Made by a program: the position numbers and the translations under genes | The notes under the pieces: model-generated | What the model was told of the DNA's origin: nothing | What the model saw: the letters and a program-made list of their open reading frames with translations, nothing else | The model's database searches: none | Shown: one piece after another, positions 11,801 to 23,136 of the stretch | Numbering within the stretch: position 1 is the first letter of the stretch | Layout: every line of letters begins with the position of its first letter | NCBI GenBank assembly: GCA_002150815.3 | Contig: NDFF03000190.1 | Location: 1-64,000, forward strand | Length of the DNA: 64,000 bases | Reading direction: 5' to 3' | Source of the DNA: Grammothele lineata | Taxonomy: Eukaryota; Basidiomycota; Agaricomycetes; Polyporales; Polyporaceae

Positions 11801-14800
11801 CATCATCAGGCTGATATCGTGTTCGTTCGCCTGGGACACGCCCGAGTCCCTCGTGCCCTCGCTACCGCACTCCTCCGCTGAGCCGTCCCCATCGTACACA
11901 GACGCGGTGTCCGCGAGGTGCGAAAAGCTCTGCGGGACGTCCGCAGCAGGCGGGGCCGGCTGCGCGCGGAGCGCGTGGGGGAGCGCAGGGACGGGCGGGG
12001 CGAGCAAGCCGCTCTCCTCGAGGCCAAAGTCGAAGCCGAGCTGGATCCGGCCGGGGGTCTTGAACGCCTGCTCGACCTGCTCGACGAAGCTCGCGCGGTC
12101 CGAGCCGCCGGACTCGTTGAGCAGCCGCAGCTCGCCCGTGAAGTCGAACGACTTCTTCGTGTCGTCCTCCTCCGTCGTCGTGGGGCTCCGCTCGCCGTCG
12201 TCCAGCTCCGCGCGGTTCGCCTCGGCGTCGAAGAGCTGCGCCTGGAAGACCGGAACTTGAACTTGAACCTGCACAGGAGCCTCGCCATCGTCGACGTCAT
12301 CGCCCTCACGAACAGACACCTCCGGGGTCGGCAACGCGCTCTTCGGCGGCTCGCCCGGCGAAGGCGGGGGCGGCGCCACCGGCCTGAACGACAACGTATC
12401 CTCGAACGGGCTCAACGGCCTCCCGCCGCCCTCCTCGTCGCTCTGCCCGCTCAAGATCACCTGCAACTCATCCGGGATGTCCGAGTCCGGGTCCTCCGGG
12501 TCCACCTCCGGCTCCGTCGAGCTGCCCAGCGTGCCGCCCAAACCTAGGCCCCTGCGCGCCTCCGCGGTGAGCGGGACGCCCATCCGGCGGAGGCTGCCCA
12601 CGCTGCCCTTGCTGTTCATCGGGACGAGCGCGGAGCCTTTGGTAACCCGCGCACCGGCGCGGGTAAAGACGGGCGCAGGAGAGGGCGAGGCATGCGCCTC
12701 GTCGGACCCGCGCGGGGAGCGCAGGCCGACTTTGGAAGGGCGCGAACCGAACGTGCGCGAAGACGGCTGTGAAGGCGGGGCCGCAGAAACGGGCGGAGTC
12801 GCGGTGCGCTCCAGGTCCGTCGCGAGAAGCGACGCCTTCGAGCGAGTGTTCGCCGGGCGAAGCGCATGGAAGACGGGGAGCGGGACCTCCGGGGAGGGCG
12901 TGAGCGTGCGCTTGTGCGTGAGGTGCGCCGCGGTCTTGGGCTTGGGGCGCACGAGCGGCTTGCGCGGGGAGACTTGCCAGTCGAGCTCATTCCAAGGGGC
13001 GATCTGCTGTCCTACAAGCCCCGCGCCATTCGTCTGTGCCTTCGTGGTTGTAGTCGCAGCGGTCGCGCGGGACATCGTCTGCGCCGTCCGGAGCGCAAGC
13101 TTCGCAGGGGCCGACGCGGTCTGCGCGTTCGCATACGGCCTGAGCGACGCGATCGACGCCGTGCTCTCGCGCTCGCGCACCCCGCCCCTGAGCGGGCTCC
13201 CGCGGAGCGCAGCCGCGCGCGCCTTGAGCGGGGACTCCTGGCCCGTCTGGAAGGGCGAGAGCCTAAGCGGGGTGCCAGCCGTGCTGCCCGGGGTGGCCTC
13301 GAGGTCGAGACGGTTGATGAGCGACGCGAGCTCGTTGGTCGCTGCGTCGAGCATGGACATGAACGCTAGAAACCCCATGGATATCAGTGATATTTTCCAC
13401 ATACCCGTAATATCGGGAATACGTACCGTCTCCCTCGCTGTTATCGCATATCGCCTGCGGCCGAGGCCGCCCCAGCATCTGCTCGGACACCGGGCGCGGC
13501 CTGACGCGCTTCGAGGGCGTCCCCCCAGGACTCATCGCCAGCGCGGACGCGGGCATCGGCTCCCTCTCGTCGTCCGTCGGGGCCGAGTGTCCGTCCGCGG
13601 TCGCCTCCTCCACACGAACGAGCGGGCCGCCCGCGATCGACGCGGGCGGAGAGAGCGACGCTCGCGAGTCGCGGTTACGGTGTGCGTCCTCCTGCGTAGG
13701 AGTAGGAGAGCCGGAAGCAGCGTTCATCTGGCCTTGCATCTGCGTCTCGGGGAAGATCTCCGAGATCGGCGTCCTCCTCCTCCCATCCGAGGACCTCCTG
13801 CTCTCCCTCTTCGTCTTCCCTCCTTCTCCACCGCTCGCGCGGTCCTCCATCTCCCGCCTCGTCCGCCTCTCCAACCTCGCCGTCTCCTTCGCCCTCCGAA
13901 TCCCCACCTCGTCCCACCTCACACTCGCCACACTGCTCGTCGACGACCGCCCGGACCGCCCGCTCTCGACCGAGACGCCCGAGACGGTCGACGGCGGTCT
14001 GAGGGACGAGCCGCTGGAGAGGATCGACGAGGGGCGGCCTGAAGCCCCTAGGATGAGGTGCGCAGAGTCCGCTGAGAGCCGTTGAGGGGCTTGGGGGACC
14101 CCGACGAGGGATCCGAGTCCCCCTGAGACGGAGCCGGCGGAGGAGCCGGAGGCGTCGCGCGAGATGGGATGGGCGGCGGGGGAGGCTCCGAGGCGGAGCG
14201 TAGAGGGGAGCCCGAGTCCGAGCCCGAGCACGCTCTGCTTCTTGCGCGCAGTAAGCGTGCGCGCACCGTCTTGAGTGGCGGGAGACGGGCGGGCGGGGCT
14301 GGGTTGGGCGCTGAGCGCCCCAGCCTCGAAGGAGCTCCCTGAGAGGCGGACGGTGCTGAGCTTGTCCTTGGAGGGCTTGGCGTCCTTCTCCTTCGTCTTC
14401 TCCTTTTTCTTCTTCTTCTTCGTCTCCCCGCTCTCCTTCTTTTCTTTCTTCTCCTTCTCCTTCCCCCCGTTCTCCTTCTCCTTCGCCCTCATCTTCGGCT
14501 GCGCGTCGGTCGTCACAGGACCGGAGTTGCCTTCCTTGCCTTCCTTACTGTTCTGCGCGGTTCCGTCTCCCGAGAGCTGCGCCCAACTCGCCATCCGCGC
14601 CAGGGAGCGCATCGAGCGAATCGCCCTGACCGCGATCGAGCCCGTCCCGGTCTGGGGCTGCGCCGCACCATCCTCAACACTGAGGAGGTTCGTCGTGCTC
14701 CCATTACGCGACCCAGGGAAGAACGCGCCCTCGACGGGGGTGTGCACGACGGGGACGGGCTCGAGGAGCGACGCGGTGGGCGCAGACGCGGCAGGGGCGA

Positions 14801-15721
14801 GGGGGGACTTGGACGGCTTCTTCTCGGGGCGGGAGGCGGGGCTGTTGAGGAGGATGCCGGAGTCGAGGGAGTTGAAGCGGGCGCGGCCTTCGAGGGGCCG
14901 GGCGGGCTCGGGGGCTGTGTGAGAGAAAGGGTATCGTCAGTCATACGCAGAATGAGGGGAGGAGAGGGGGGAGGGGGAGGGAAAGACGCACTCTTCGAGC
15001 GAGCGGGGGGCTTTTGCTCTTTCTCCTTCTCCTCTTTCTTCCCCTTCGAATCCTTCCGCCCGCGCCCGATACTCCACCACTTCTGGTTCTCGTCGCCCTT
15101 CACCTTCAACAGCCCATCTACCGTCCCCTTCCCATTCCCCTTCTCCTTCTCCTTCGCGTTCTCCTTGTCCCCACGTCCCTCCCGTGCAGAGGCGGGTACG
15201 TTCGTCACCTCGCCCAGCGCGCCCCACGACATGCCGTTCAGCGCCAGCCGGCTCTTCTTCTTCTTGACGACGACGATCTCGCCCATGTCCGGGTCCTCGC
15301 CCTGGTCGACGTAGATCTCGAACCCGCTGCGCCCCGTGCTGGGCGCAGCGCCGCCGCCGACGCGGCGGACGACGTCGGAGAAGTCCGCGCTCTGCTTGTC
15401 TTTCGACTTGCCTCCCCCAACACTGGAGAGGAGGCCGAGCTTGGACTTTTTCGGGACGAGCTTCTTGCGGGGCGCGGCTTCAGTGGAAGAGGACTTGGGC
15501 GCGAGCGGGGAAGAGACGGCGAAGGGGGCGATGGACGCGAAAGAGGACGAGGCGAAGGAGGTCGTGCTGGCGTCGCCTGCGGAGCCGGCCGCGGACGGGG
15601 TCGCCGAGATGAGGCGGATGGTCGGGACGGGGTGCGAGGGCGATTCTGACGATGGGGGCATGGGGGACGTGGCGCGGGACGGGGCTGGGGGGCGAGACAA
15701 GAGAGGCATTGTGCTACGCAT
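8830..15721 (-). CDS. Very large, mostly disordered protein of unknown function, about 2,217 aa
   Basis: Five exons (15721-14992, 14914-13427, 13365-10039, 9994-9413, 9356-8830) with GT-AG introns of 44-77 nt join in frame to about 2,217 residues. Composition is dominated by Ser, Pro, Arg, Ala and Gly. A Lys/Glu-rich stretch near residues 360-400 is an almost unbroken run of charged residues. Short hydrophobic patches such as NELASLINRLDLE (start of exon 3) and FTGFESFEEVRRGFEFG break the disorder. The C-terminal part (EENGITTLRQYYALRNEAQ, then a helix around AMLEYSQKNYGPLP) looks more ordered. No catalytic domain, signal peptide or membrane segment was recognised. Length, charge and Ser/Pro motifs suggest a cytoskeletal, polarity or scaffold protein rich in phosphosites, which is inference only. 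Long open frames on the opposite strand here are shadows of the GC-rich codon bias. Confidence 0.8.
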
Positions 15722-17217
15722 CTTCTAGTGCTCGTGGCTCGTCGTTGCTATGTGTCGTTCGTGGATGTGTGTGATGCGTGCGGGGTCGTGAATACAACAG
15801 ACTCGTGCTTGGTCGCGTAAGTAGTCGCGTTAGGTCGTTAATGATATTGAGAGTTGAGATTGATAGCTGAGAGTCGAAAAGCAAAAAGAGGCCAAGAAAG
15901 GGGACAGATGCAGTCGTGATATGTACGTGAGAGATGGATGCCTTGACGTGCCGCAACCGGAAGGTCGTTGACTCGTAGGATCGTTACTTGCTGAATGGGT
16001 TGTTCTTGCTGTTTCTTGGTTGGCTACTTACCACTACGCAGCGGCCTGAGCATCGCCGAGGGATGTAGCAAAAGACGGAAGGGATACTCACCTTGCTACG
16101 TATGCAAGGTCGCTTTGCCAACAAATCGCTTCCTCCACCACACCCCTGAAACGAAGAAACCTGAGACCGAGGGCAGAAGCCTGGACTGAGAGAATCGGAC
16201 GCGTCGACGAGGAGCAAGAGAAGCGGAAGAGACGGGGGGCGCTCTGGGTCTCTAAAGCCGAACATGGATCAACACGAGGTGCTTGCCTCTGTGGGCGGCC
16301 CTGGGAAGCCCTTCTCCAACCGCGGTCCTTCCCAACACCCGCAAACAACGCGTTTGTCACGGGACCGCGTCCTCCGGCGTTTCCTGGCCTCGCTTGGCGC
16401 CTGTGACGTCAGCTTGACTCAGGACCATGCCGCCGCGTTCGCAGAATTTGCAGGAGCTCCAGGAGGATCACAGGCACTGAGAGGCACAGCTGGACCTGGA
16501 GGATTCGAGACAAGGTACGAGTGCGCGTCATACCTACCCTCGTCCGAGAGAGACGATCGGCTGCTCCTCTCGATCACAAGGCTACGGCCCGATCGCGCTG
16601 CATTCCTCGGCACGCCTCGACTCGGTATGCAGCTGTGCAAAGCATTTCGAGCGATCGCCCCTCCTTACTCAGACAAGACGGAGGCAAGGTCCGGCGATCT
16701 TGTCTATCAACCGGCCTACGAGCGGGTAGTCTCATATTATAGGCTGCGCCGAATCAAGCAATGCGCGACCGTCGAATTCTCATCTGCGTCCGCCCGCCGT
16801 TTATGATCCAGTACCCGGGCCTCCTTCTACTGCGGTGTACATATCCTAGTGTATCCCTTTCGGCTCTTTCCCGCACGTACAGAAGGGCGTGCGCGCCGCG
16901 TACCACCCGACACTACGTTTGGCCTCTCAGAAAGCTCGAAGAATGCAACTTTAATTCATGGATATGTATTCAACTGAGAATCGACTACCTACACGGGAAA
17001 AGACAGCACATTGGAGGGCGTAGAAGAGGTGAACACCGAGAGTATGGATTAGACTACATACCGAACTTCTATCAAGGTGTGCGGAATACAATGGACTCCA
17101 GTAATCGACGCGTGAACACGCACGCGAGTGCGAGAGCGCTGCGAAATTGGCTTTAGAGTCGACAGCTAACAGCCTGAGCTAGAGTAAACTACTCACTCAT
17201 GCACGCTGTATGATGCC
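15722..17217. other. Intergenic, 1.5 kb
   Basis: Holds the presumed 5' leader and promoter of the large gene (about 15.7-16.3 kb) and the 3' flank of BTB protein 1. A 180-codon plus-strand frame (16264-16806) is present, but it has no motif, paralogue or spliced continuation and is not called. Confidence 0.45.
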
Positions 17218-18450
17218 TCATACCGGAGAACAGGCAGCGACCAACAAATCCCAGATCTTCTGTCGCTTACCCGCAACATGCTGCATGAGCGCGTTGCGGC
17301 AGGACGAGCACGGGGTCGCTATCTCATCTTCCTCGGAAACCTTGTAAACATTCTCATAGCTCAAGCATTGCCTATACCAAGCAAGAGGGTCAATCGTGGC
17401 CGATATGCACCTCGCCGGCCAGAACCGGGTGTCGAACACCTCTATAACTGTGTTATAGCACGGACGTGACTCTGGCCGCCTTTGCGAGCCGTCTAGGTCG
17501 TGGACCTGATTAGCGAAGACGACATGATTGCAGGAGGAGGTGCAGGTTCGAGCAGCGATGCGATGTGTGAAGGTATCGCAAACGTCGGAGACGCAAAGGT
17601 GGCTCCTCAGCTTGTCGCAAACAGAAAGGTAGAGACGGAAACCGGCGGCCCCAAGGAGCGACCATCTTGCGGGGCGAGACAGATTTGGAATTGGATCCTT
17701 CCGGTCCCAGTCCTCGCTGATAGACGTACGAAGAAGCTGGTAGAGTGCAGCCGGGAGTATCTCCCGACAGCCGAACTCTATAGCGAACTCGATTGCGGTT
17801 GCAGGCTCGGGGAAGAAGAGGCGGAGGGGAGAGACGTCGGTAGGAACGGATAAACGTGCCTGCTCCATGGCCTCTACCTCTGCTTCTTGCCTATCCCATT
17901 CTTCAAGCGTAAGAGGCCAGTCCTCAACAACGCTGCGGACGAGGTAATTGCGCAGGGAATCAAAGAGGTACTTGCCAGCGAGGCGGACAACGGGCGTAAT
18001 CAGGAGGGGCTTGTCTGGATCTCTGCGTTTAAGCGGCGAGTCTCTGTGAAAGCACAGATCATCAGAGTCGTTTCCAGAAAGAGGCAGAAAGCTCGGCACT
18101 CACAAAGGGTTGTAAAGGAAGCTGAGCATCCGAGCGAATGTTTGAGGGTCATCTCCGATCATCTCGACCATAGGGACGCCGTCGTGCGTGTTATCGGAGG
18201 GATTCGCGTCTGCCAGCAAATTGGCGAAGACCGGGGAGTTCCGCGAGAGGATGAACTTGTGGACGCGGTAGAGCTGATAACGATCCTGTACGGTAATGCC
18301 ACTGGATGGCGCAGAGGGCACCGCACCACTGCTGGAGACATCGCCAGGAGACACAAAAACAGATAGAAGTTTGGTGGCGAGGATGATGTCTCCATCCAAA
18401 AAGTACAGGTGAGGATGGTGCTCGAGAGAAGTGGAAGTCGCAGCTAGCAT
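17218..18450 (-). CDS. BTB/POZ domain protein 1, 390 aa
   Basis: Two exons, 18450-18104 and 18043-17218, separated by a 60-nt intron, give 390 residues. Residues of about 14-115 match a BTB fold: LYFLDGDIILATKL, then LYRVHKFILSRNSPVFANLL and a MVEMIGDDPQTFARMLSFLYNP ending. The remaining 275 residues form a conserved C-terminal region shared with the second BTB gene at 36.4 kb (LVRSVVEDWPLTLEEWDR, EFGCREILPAALYQL, then TPCSSC near the end). BTB domains mediate dimerisation or recruit proteins to cullin-3 ligases or chromatin; in Agaricomycetes such proteins form large lineage-specific sets of unknown substrate. The intron interrupts the same codon position in both paralogues, which supports the model. 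Nuclear or cytosolic location is inferred from the lack of targeting signals. Confidence 0.88.
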
Positions 18451-19773
18451 GAGATCTTCAGAGCAGTGGCTCAATGGAGAGGAGAACAGGCGGTTATGAG
18501 CCACTCTCAGAGGACGCGCGCGCGCAACTAGATCGCGTATACTAGTGACACGTGACGACTGACGTGTTTCGTAACAGCCTTTGCTTTTGAAGTCAACTTT
18601 TTTGTACACCGCTCGTACCGAATACAGACACGAATAATAACAACGCTGAGATACCCACATCTCCTGTCTTTCCTTCAAGACGTGTCGCAAGAGGTTCTCC
18701 CTGCAGTACTGGCACGGCGCCGTCCGAACCGGGGCGTAAGTGCTGATATCGCGCTGACCTCATGCCCCCGCCCGGATTCATCCTAGCACAGGCAGCTCTA
18801 CGCTGTAGGCAGGGTGGTTGCGAGTTCGTGGGCGTATGTGTATTTGATCTCGGTGGTATCTCATCTCCGTACCGCGAATCTCGAGAACAACGTTTACGTT
18901 CATTTTACAGACCCGGAAGTCTGGACTCGGTGCCATAATCCCAAGGCCCGATCGTGTCTCCCACGTCTCTGCCGGATCGAAGACTAATGATGGGAGAGTG
19001 TTGGAGAGTCTCCGGCGTCCTTCACATCATCTGCTGAACGCGAATAAGTTGACTGTAGTTGAGAAATGAGCGTAAGATGAAGTTCTTACATGGAACATTC
19101 TCATCTTCCGCCTGAAGAGCATGACAAGTCCCGTCGTCATCAGCCGCAGCAACAGACTGCGGGGAAATATTGCATCGGGCTCACAGATGCGCAAGGTTCA
19201 GATCAAGCCCGTTCATATAAGCGATAGCTGGAAACACCTGCCGCGTCTGGTCGTCTGTCTCCCCCTATGACGTTCCTAGAACAGGAATGACGGAATCGCA
19301 CGGGCCGTGCTAGTACGCCGGCCGCAACAGCTTCATGGGCGAGCGGAAGACCCCGTCGGGGATCCGACTCGGATCCCGTACGTTTTGGGTGCCACTTCGC
19401 GGCCTTGTAAGCTGGTACGGCACGCCGTGAAGCCTCGCCATCTGGAGTTAATCGCGTGAGCGCGAGGAATACAACGTCTAAAGTGAGAACTAACGCACCT
19501 TGAGCCCCACGAGGTAGAGAAGGGTCGCTCGTTATCACGCGCTCGAACGCGCAATGAGGGAGCGCCCCGAATTAACGGATTTGGACAGGCGTAGGACCGT
19601 TGTCGCTGACACGAGACGTTGAGAGGGCTTCTGCACCAGGTGAGCAAGTCGAGTTGGAGGGGCGAGAATAATGACGACTGCGGTCCGATCTACGAGAGAA
19701 CCGCATCGCGTCTACACGTGTCACGGCTGCGTGGTTCTGCTGCGAATCTTCACCAGTTGGTAGTTGGCTTTTC
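18451..19773. other. Intergenic, 1.3 kb
   Basis: Upstream region of BTB protein 1 and 3' flank of the gene at 19.8-20.8 kb. Only short frames without motifs were seen. Confidence 0.5.
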
Positions 19774-20787
19774 TCAACTGGCGCCGAGGGTGGGACTGTC
19801 GTGTCTCGTCGGCGGGTAGAATGGCGATGATAAGGGAAGAATGAATGTTCGTGGGTGCGTTGTTTGTGTCGAAAGGTCTTCGGGGAGAAGAAAGACAGGA
19901 AGGATGACCGACTGGTTTGTGAGGCTAATACGCTCCTCCACGAAGCTCCAGGCTTCTTCGGCAGTCAAACCCGGCCAGTCGAGTGCGTAGACAGTTTCAA
20001 CACATAGTTGAGCGCACTAGTAGATCGATTAGGAATTTGAGAAACCGCGTGTGGGGTAGACATTTTTCTCCGTCTAGCGTAACAAGTGGTGGGTCGGTAC
20101 ATGAACTTCATCATAAGTATCGACGGTACTCACCTTCAAGTACTCATCTCTCATATGGAGTCTCTATATCTCCCTGCAGCCACACATCCTCTTCCGGTGA
20201 CCACGGGCGAAAGCAGGCATCGCCCAACGACGCCTGCGGACAATATACGTAAGGGCAGGGGATATCGGACAACGTTAAAATGAGATTCCGCACCTGATTG
20301 CTGAGACTCCTGAGCGTCGCTTCCTCGCCTACGCCGCTGCTACACGGAGTGCGGGTGCTAGGACTGCGATGGGTGCCCGATCCACCTCGTTCGTCCCACA
20401 TCTTCCATGACTGTCATCTCGCATGTCCCCTCGGCAGAAAGACAAGACAAGACGCACCTCGGATGTGACACCCGACATGACCAGCTGCTCTCCACCATCC
20501 GAAGGTGCAGGACTACCTCTCTTCGCCCTACGCCGTCCATTATTGTGCGCCGCGTGTCTCTGGATAGGCGGATAGATAACCTGGATGTGTCCGCAAAGAA
20601 GCATATGCATCGGAAAGTCAACCGCCGAGATGGCTCGTTCTGGTCACCGTGGCAAGAGCCTCACCTGGTGCATGAGGCTTCACTTTGCGTCGTACTTGGA
20701 TAGTCAGTTACTGGTGATGACGAAGTCCTCCGAATCGGAAACCCGGCCGAACTTGAAGCTTGAGCTCGGGGAACTAGCTCGGGCCAT
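19774..20787 (-). CDS. Hypothetical protein, about 230 aa, five exons
   Basis: The proposed exons are 20787-20712, 20639-20458, 20410-20249, 20163-20134 and 20016-19774. They join in frame through GT-AG introns and give about 230 residues. The start is MARASSPSSSFKFGRVSDSE. The middle has SNQVRNLILTLSDIPCPY. After a 10-codon exon the C-terminal part reads VYALDWPGLTAEEAWSFVEE. I do not recognise the family. No membrane segment or signal peptide is seen. The frame is continuous across four junctions, which is unlikely by chance, but donor GTATAT of intron 3 and the end of the last exon are uncertain. The last 40 residues are Thr/Pro rich and could instead be intronic, with a further exon downstream. 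Confidence 0.45.
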
Positions 20788-21805
20788 GTGAGGCAGCTGG
20801 GGGTTGTATGAAGGGCTGTGAGCGAGTATCGGTAAGTAATTAGCGAGTCCGAGCCATTAGACGTTGAGGGAACTGCTAAGCTATGTAAAGGCGACGTGTA
20901 GCGATTGAGGCGGTAGACTTGGCTACAATGGCAGGCCCGCCAGGCGAAACAAGCGCTTACAAATGGCTAGTCACGTGGATTACATAACTACCTTCCTTCC
21001 AATCACAGCCCTCGAGCCGCTTCTTCCTCCGCTACCACCGCAGCCAAACCGCCGTTTCTCCGTAGTTGGATATCCCAAGGCTCAGAATGCAGGCATAACG
21101 GAAGCCGCACGCACAATCTTACGTACCTTGCTATGAGCACCCTGTACGATCGGACATGATGTGGCATGCACGACTTGTAAGTCCCGCGCAGTGAACGGAA
21201 GACGTTGCTGACATGGTGTAATCAGGGTGGTAGTCTGAAAAGGTCGGCCAACCCCTCGCGTTTGCGACGCAGAGAGCTAGAATTCAAGAGATCACCTGGA
21301 GGCAGCATATGTTCGCCCGTCTTGCCGTTGAGCTTCTCCTTACCAGTTTGACTGTCCGCTTCCCATATCAGACAGTATCAATAAACGCTACGTGCTCTTG
21401 CTTCTACTTTTTTTTTTTTTTTTGCGGTGCCCAAAAGGGGGCGGGCCTCACTGCTCTTGCTTCTACTTAATATCTATCTACTCTGGTAGAGCACTCCTGC
21501 GGCAGGAACATTGGCCCTAAGTCGACCAACGTATGCAACGCCGGCAACTTCCGCCTCGGGCTCCGGCCGTCGGGCGACTGGATACGGTCCTCCTCGCGAT
21601 ATCTACAACACGTCCGTCAAGCTCCCACTAGTACTCGCCTTTGAGTTGCGTGTCTGTGCATCGTCTGGATGGATGGATGGATAGACGGATGGACGAACCT
21701 CGTGAAAGGGGACATCCGTGTTTCTGTGTGTTTGTATAAAGCCTGCCTCTGCCCTCTCGATACCTCAACCTTCACCTGGAAACCCTCATATCCTTCAAGT
21801 TCGAG
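20788..21805. other. Intergenic with a retroposed-looking insertion
   Basis: Divergent upstream region of the minus-strand gene at 20.8 kb and OF3 at 21.8 kb. It contains a 17-bp direct repeat flanking a short T-run insertion (21393-21468) and a short GGAT tandem repeat near 21.67 kb. No gene seen. Confidence 0.5.
21393..21468 (-). mobile_element. Short retroposed insertion with 17-bp target-site duplication
   Basis: TGCTCTTGCTTCTACTT occurs at 21393-21409 and again, identical, at 21452-21468. Between them lie 14 further T residues and a 28-nt GC-rich body. Read on the minus strand this is a short body followed by a poly(A) tail and bounded by perfect direct repeats, the hallmark of LINE-style target-primed insertion. 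The body is too short to classify; it may be a 5'-truncated SINE or a retroposed RNA fragment. Confidence 0.55.
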
Positions 21806-23136
21806 ATGGAGCGAAACACCGACTCGTGGCCGTCATCGCCCGGCTACTGGAGCTGCTACGACTCTGCTAGCACGTACAACGACGACGCGATGGGACCCTC
21901 CCCAAGTCGCCTCCCTTGCGGTTATTGCGATAGGTGTATTTCCTCTCAATTTGAGGAATGTTTGGATCCTCGTGACTGTACGGTACGTGCATAGACTTGT
22001 CAACCATCGGCAACTGCCAATACTTATGCATTGCAACCAGACATCTGCGGACGATTATGGGGACGACCTGTCTCTCCAAGCATTCATATCCTCACTCGAT
22101 ATATCCTCTCTTCTTCCTCCTTCTACCGCGTTGGCTGTGCAACACGATATCTCTTCTGATCCCCTATTTACTTGCGATTCCTCCGAGCTGATGTCACAGC
22201 CGACCATCCCCGCGCTCCCTGCTGATGTCGATTCCACGGCCGCTGTTTTCCATGAGGAGCCATTGTTCAATGGTTTACCACCCGACTCTCTTTTCACAGC
22301 AACTATGTCGTATACGACGGAACCAATTCCCATGGCGCCCTGTCAGCATCTCAGTGAAGTCTACTACCGTGCAGCAGCGTCGTCGGGGAATCCCGTTCAA
22401 GATACGGGACGGAACGAACGCTCCATGACTTTCCCCTCCCTCTCAACGACGCGCCCGGCTCCCACGCATTCAGCATCGCTCCCAGTCGTATTTCCTACTG
22501 ATTCCGTGATATCAGTACGTTCAGTGGGAAACATATACTGGCTGTGATGCTTACGCGAACGCGCTGTAGGTCTTGAAACAGCGTCCCTACACAGGGGGCC
22601 TCAGACCCCATGAGCATGCTCACGAAATCGACTACTCCCCGGGAATTTCCCTTGAGCGCGCGCTCAACAAGAGATTCGACAGCTTTCCGGATCACGCTCA
22701 GAAGGCATTTCCGGAGGATAAAGATCCGAACCAAAAACTCTCCGTAGTCTTTGAGGTGGGTTGCTGGGTTCTCGGTAGAGGTCTGCATCTTCTTATGAAA
22801 CTCCCTCTTGCGGTGCTTTGTAGTTCGATGATGTCGACAGATATTCACGGCAGGTTAACGTAATGCGGACGTCTTCTGGGGGAAGAGTTTCACCTACCAA
22901 GGGAGAGATGGTGACATACGTCGCGCGCGAGATGCAACGCTTTATCCAAACGGTCAGTACCGTTTCTTACCGCTGTGATCATTGCGGACACTGATGAGCC
23001 GTGTTTTATTACTGCTTAGAAATGTGTTGGACGTCAGAAAGAGAAGTTCCCTTACGAAATGAAGGACCTCGTGCTACTGTCAATTAGCCGTCGCGGCGAA
23101 GGATGCGTGCAGCCAACGATTGGCGTACGAAAGTAG
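21806..23136 (+). CDS. Orphan-family (OF) protein 3, 360 aa, five exons
   Basis: Exons 21806-21982, 22041-22514, 22570-22755, 22824-22952 and 23020-23136 join in frame to 360 residues; every intron is phase 0. The first exon has a Cys-rich patch (PCGYCDRCISSQFEECLD) that could bind metal, though no known finger spacing is complete. Exon 2 is acidic and Ser/Pro rich. The conserved half has exon 3 ending QKLSVVFE, a 43-codon exon with YSRQVNVMRTSSGG ending TYVAREMQRFIQT, and a final exon with MKDLVLLSISRRGEGCVQPTIG. It is the only plus-strand copy between 20 and 30 kb and converges on OF4. Function is unknown. Confidence 0.82.

Noticed and set aside
12477..14042. 521-codon plus-strand open frame
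   Set aside because: It lies antisense to the large minus-strand gene in a GC-rich region; the reading is Arg-rich and motif-free, a shadow of codon bias. The minus-strand frame is continuous across four clean introns.
16264..16806. 180-codon plus-strand open frame beginning MDQHEVLASVGG
   Set aside because: No motif, no paralogue and no splice partners; it lies in the upstream region of the large gene, where GC content alone gives long frames.
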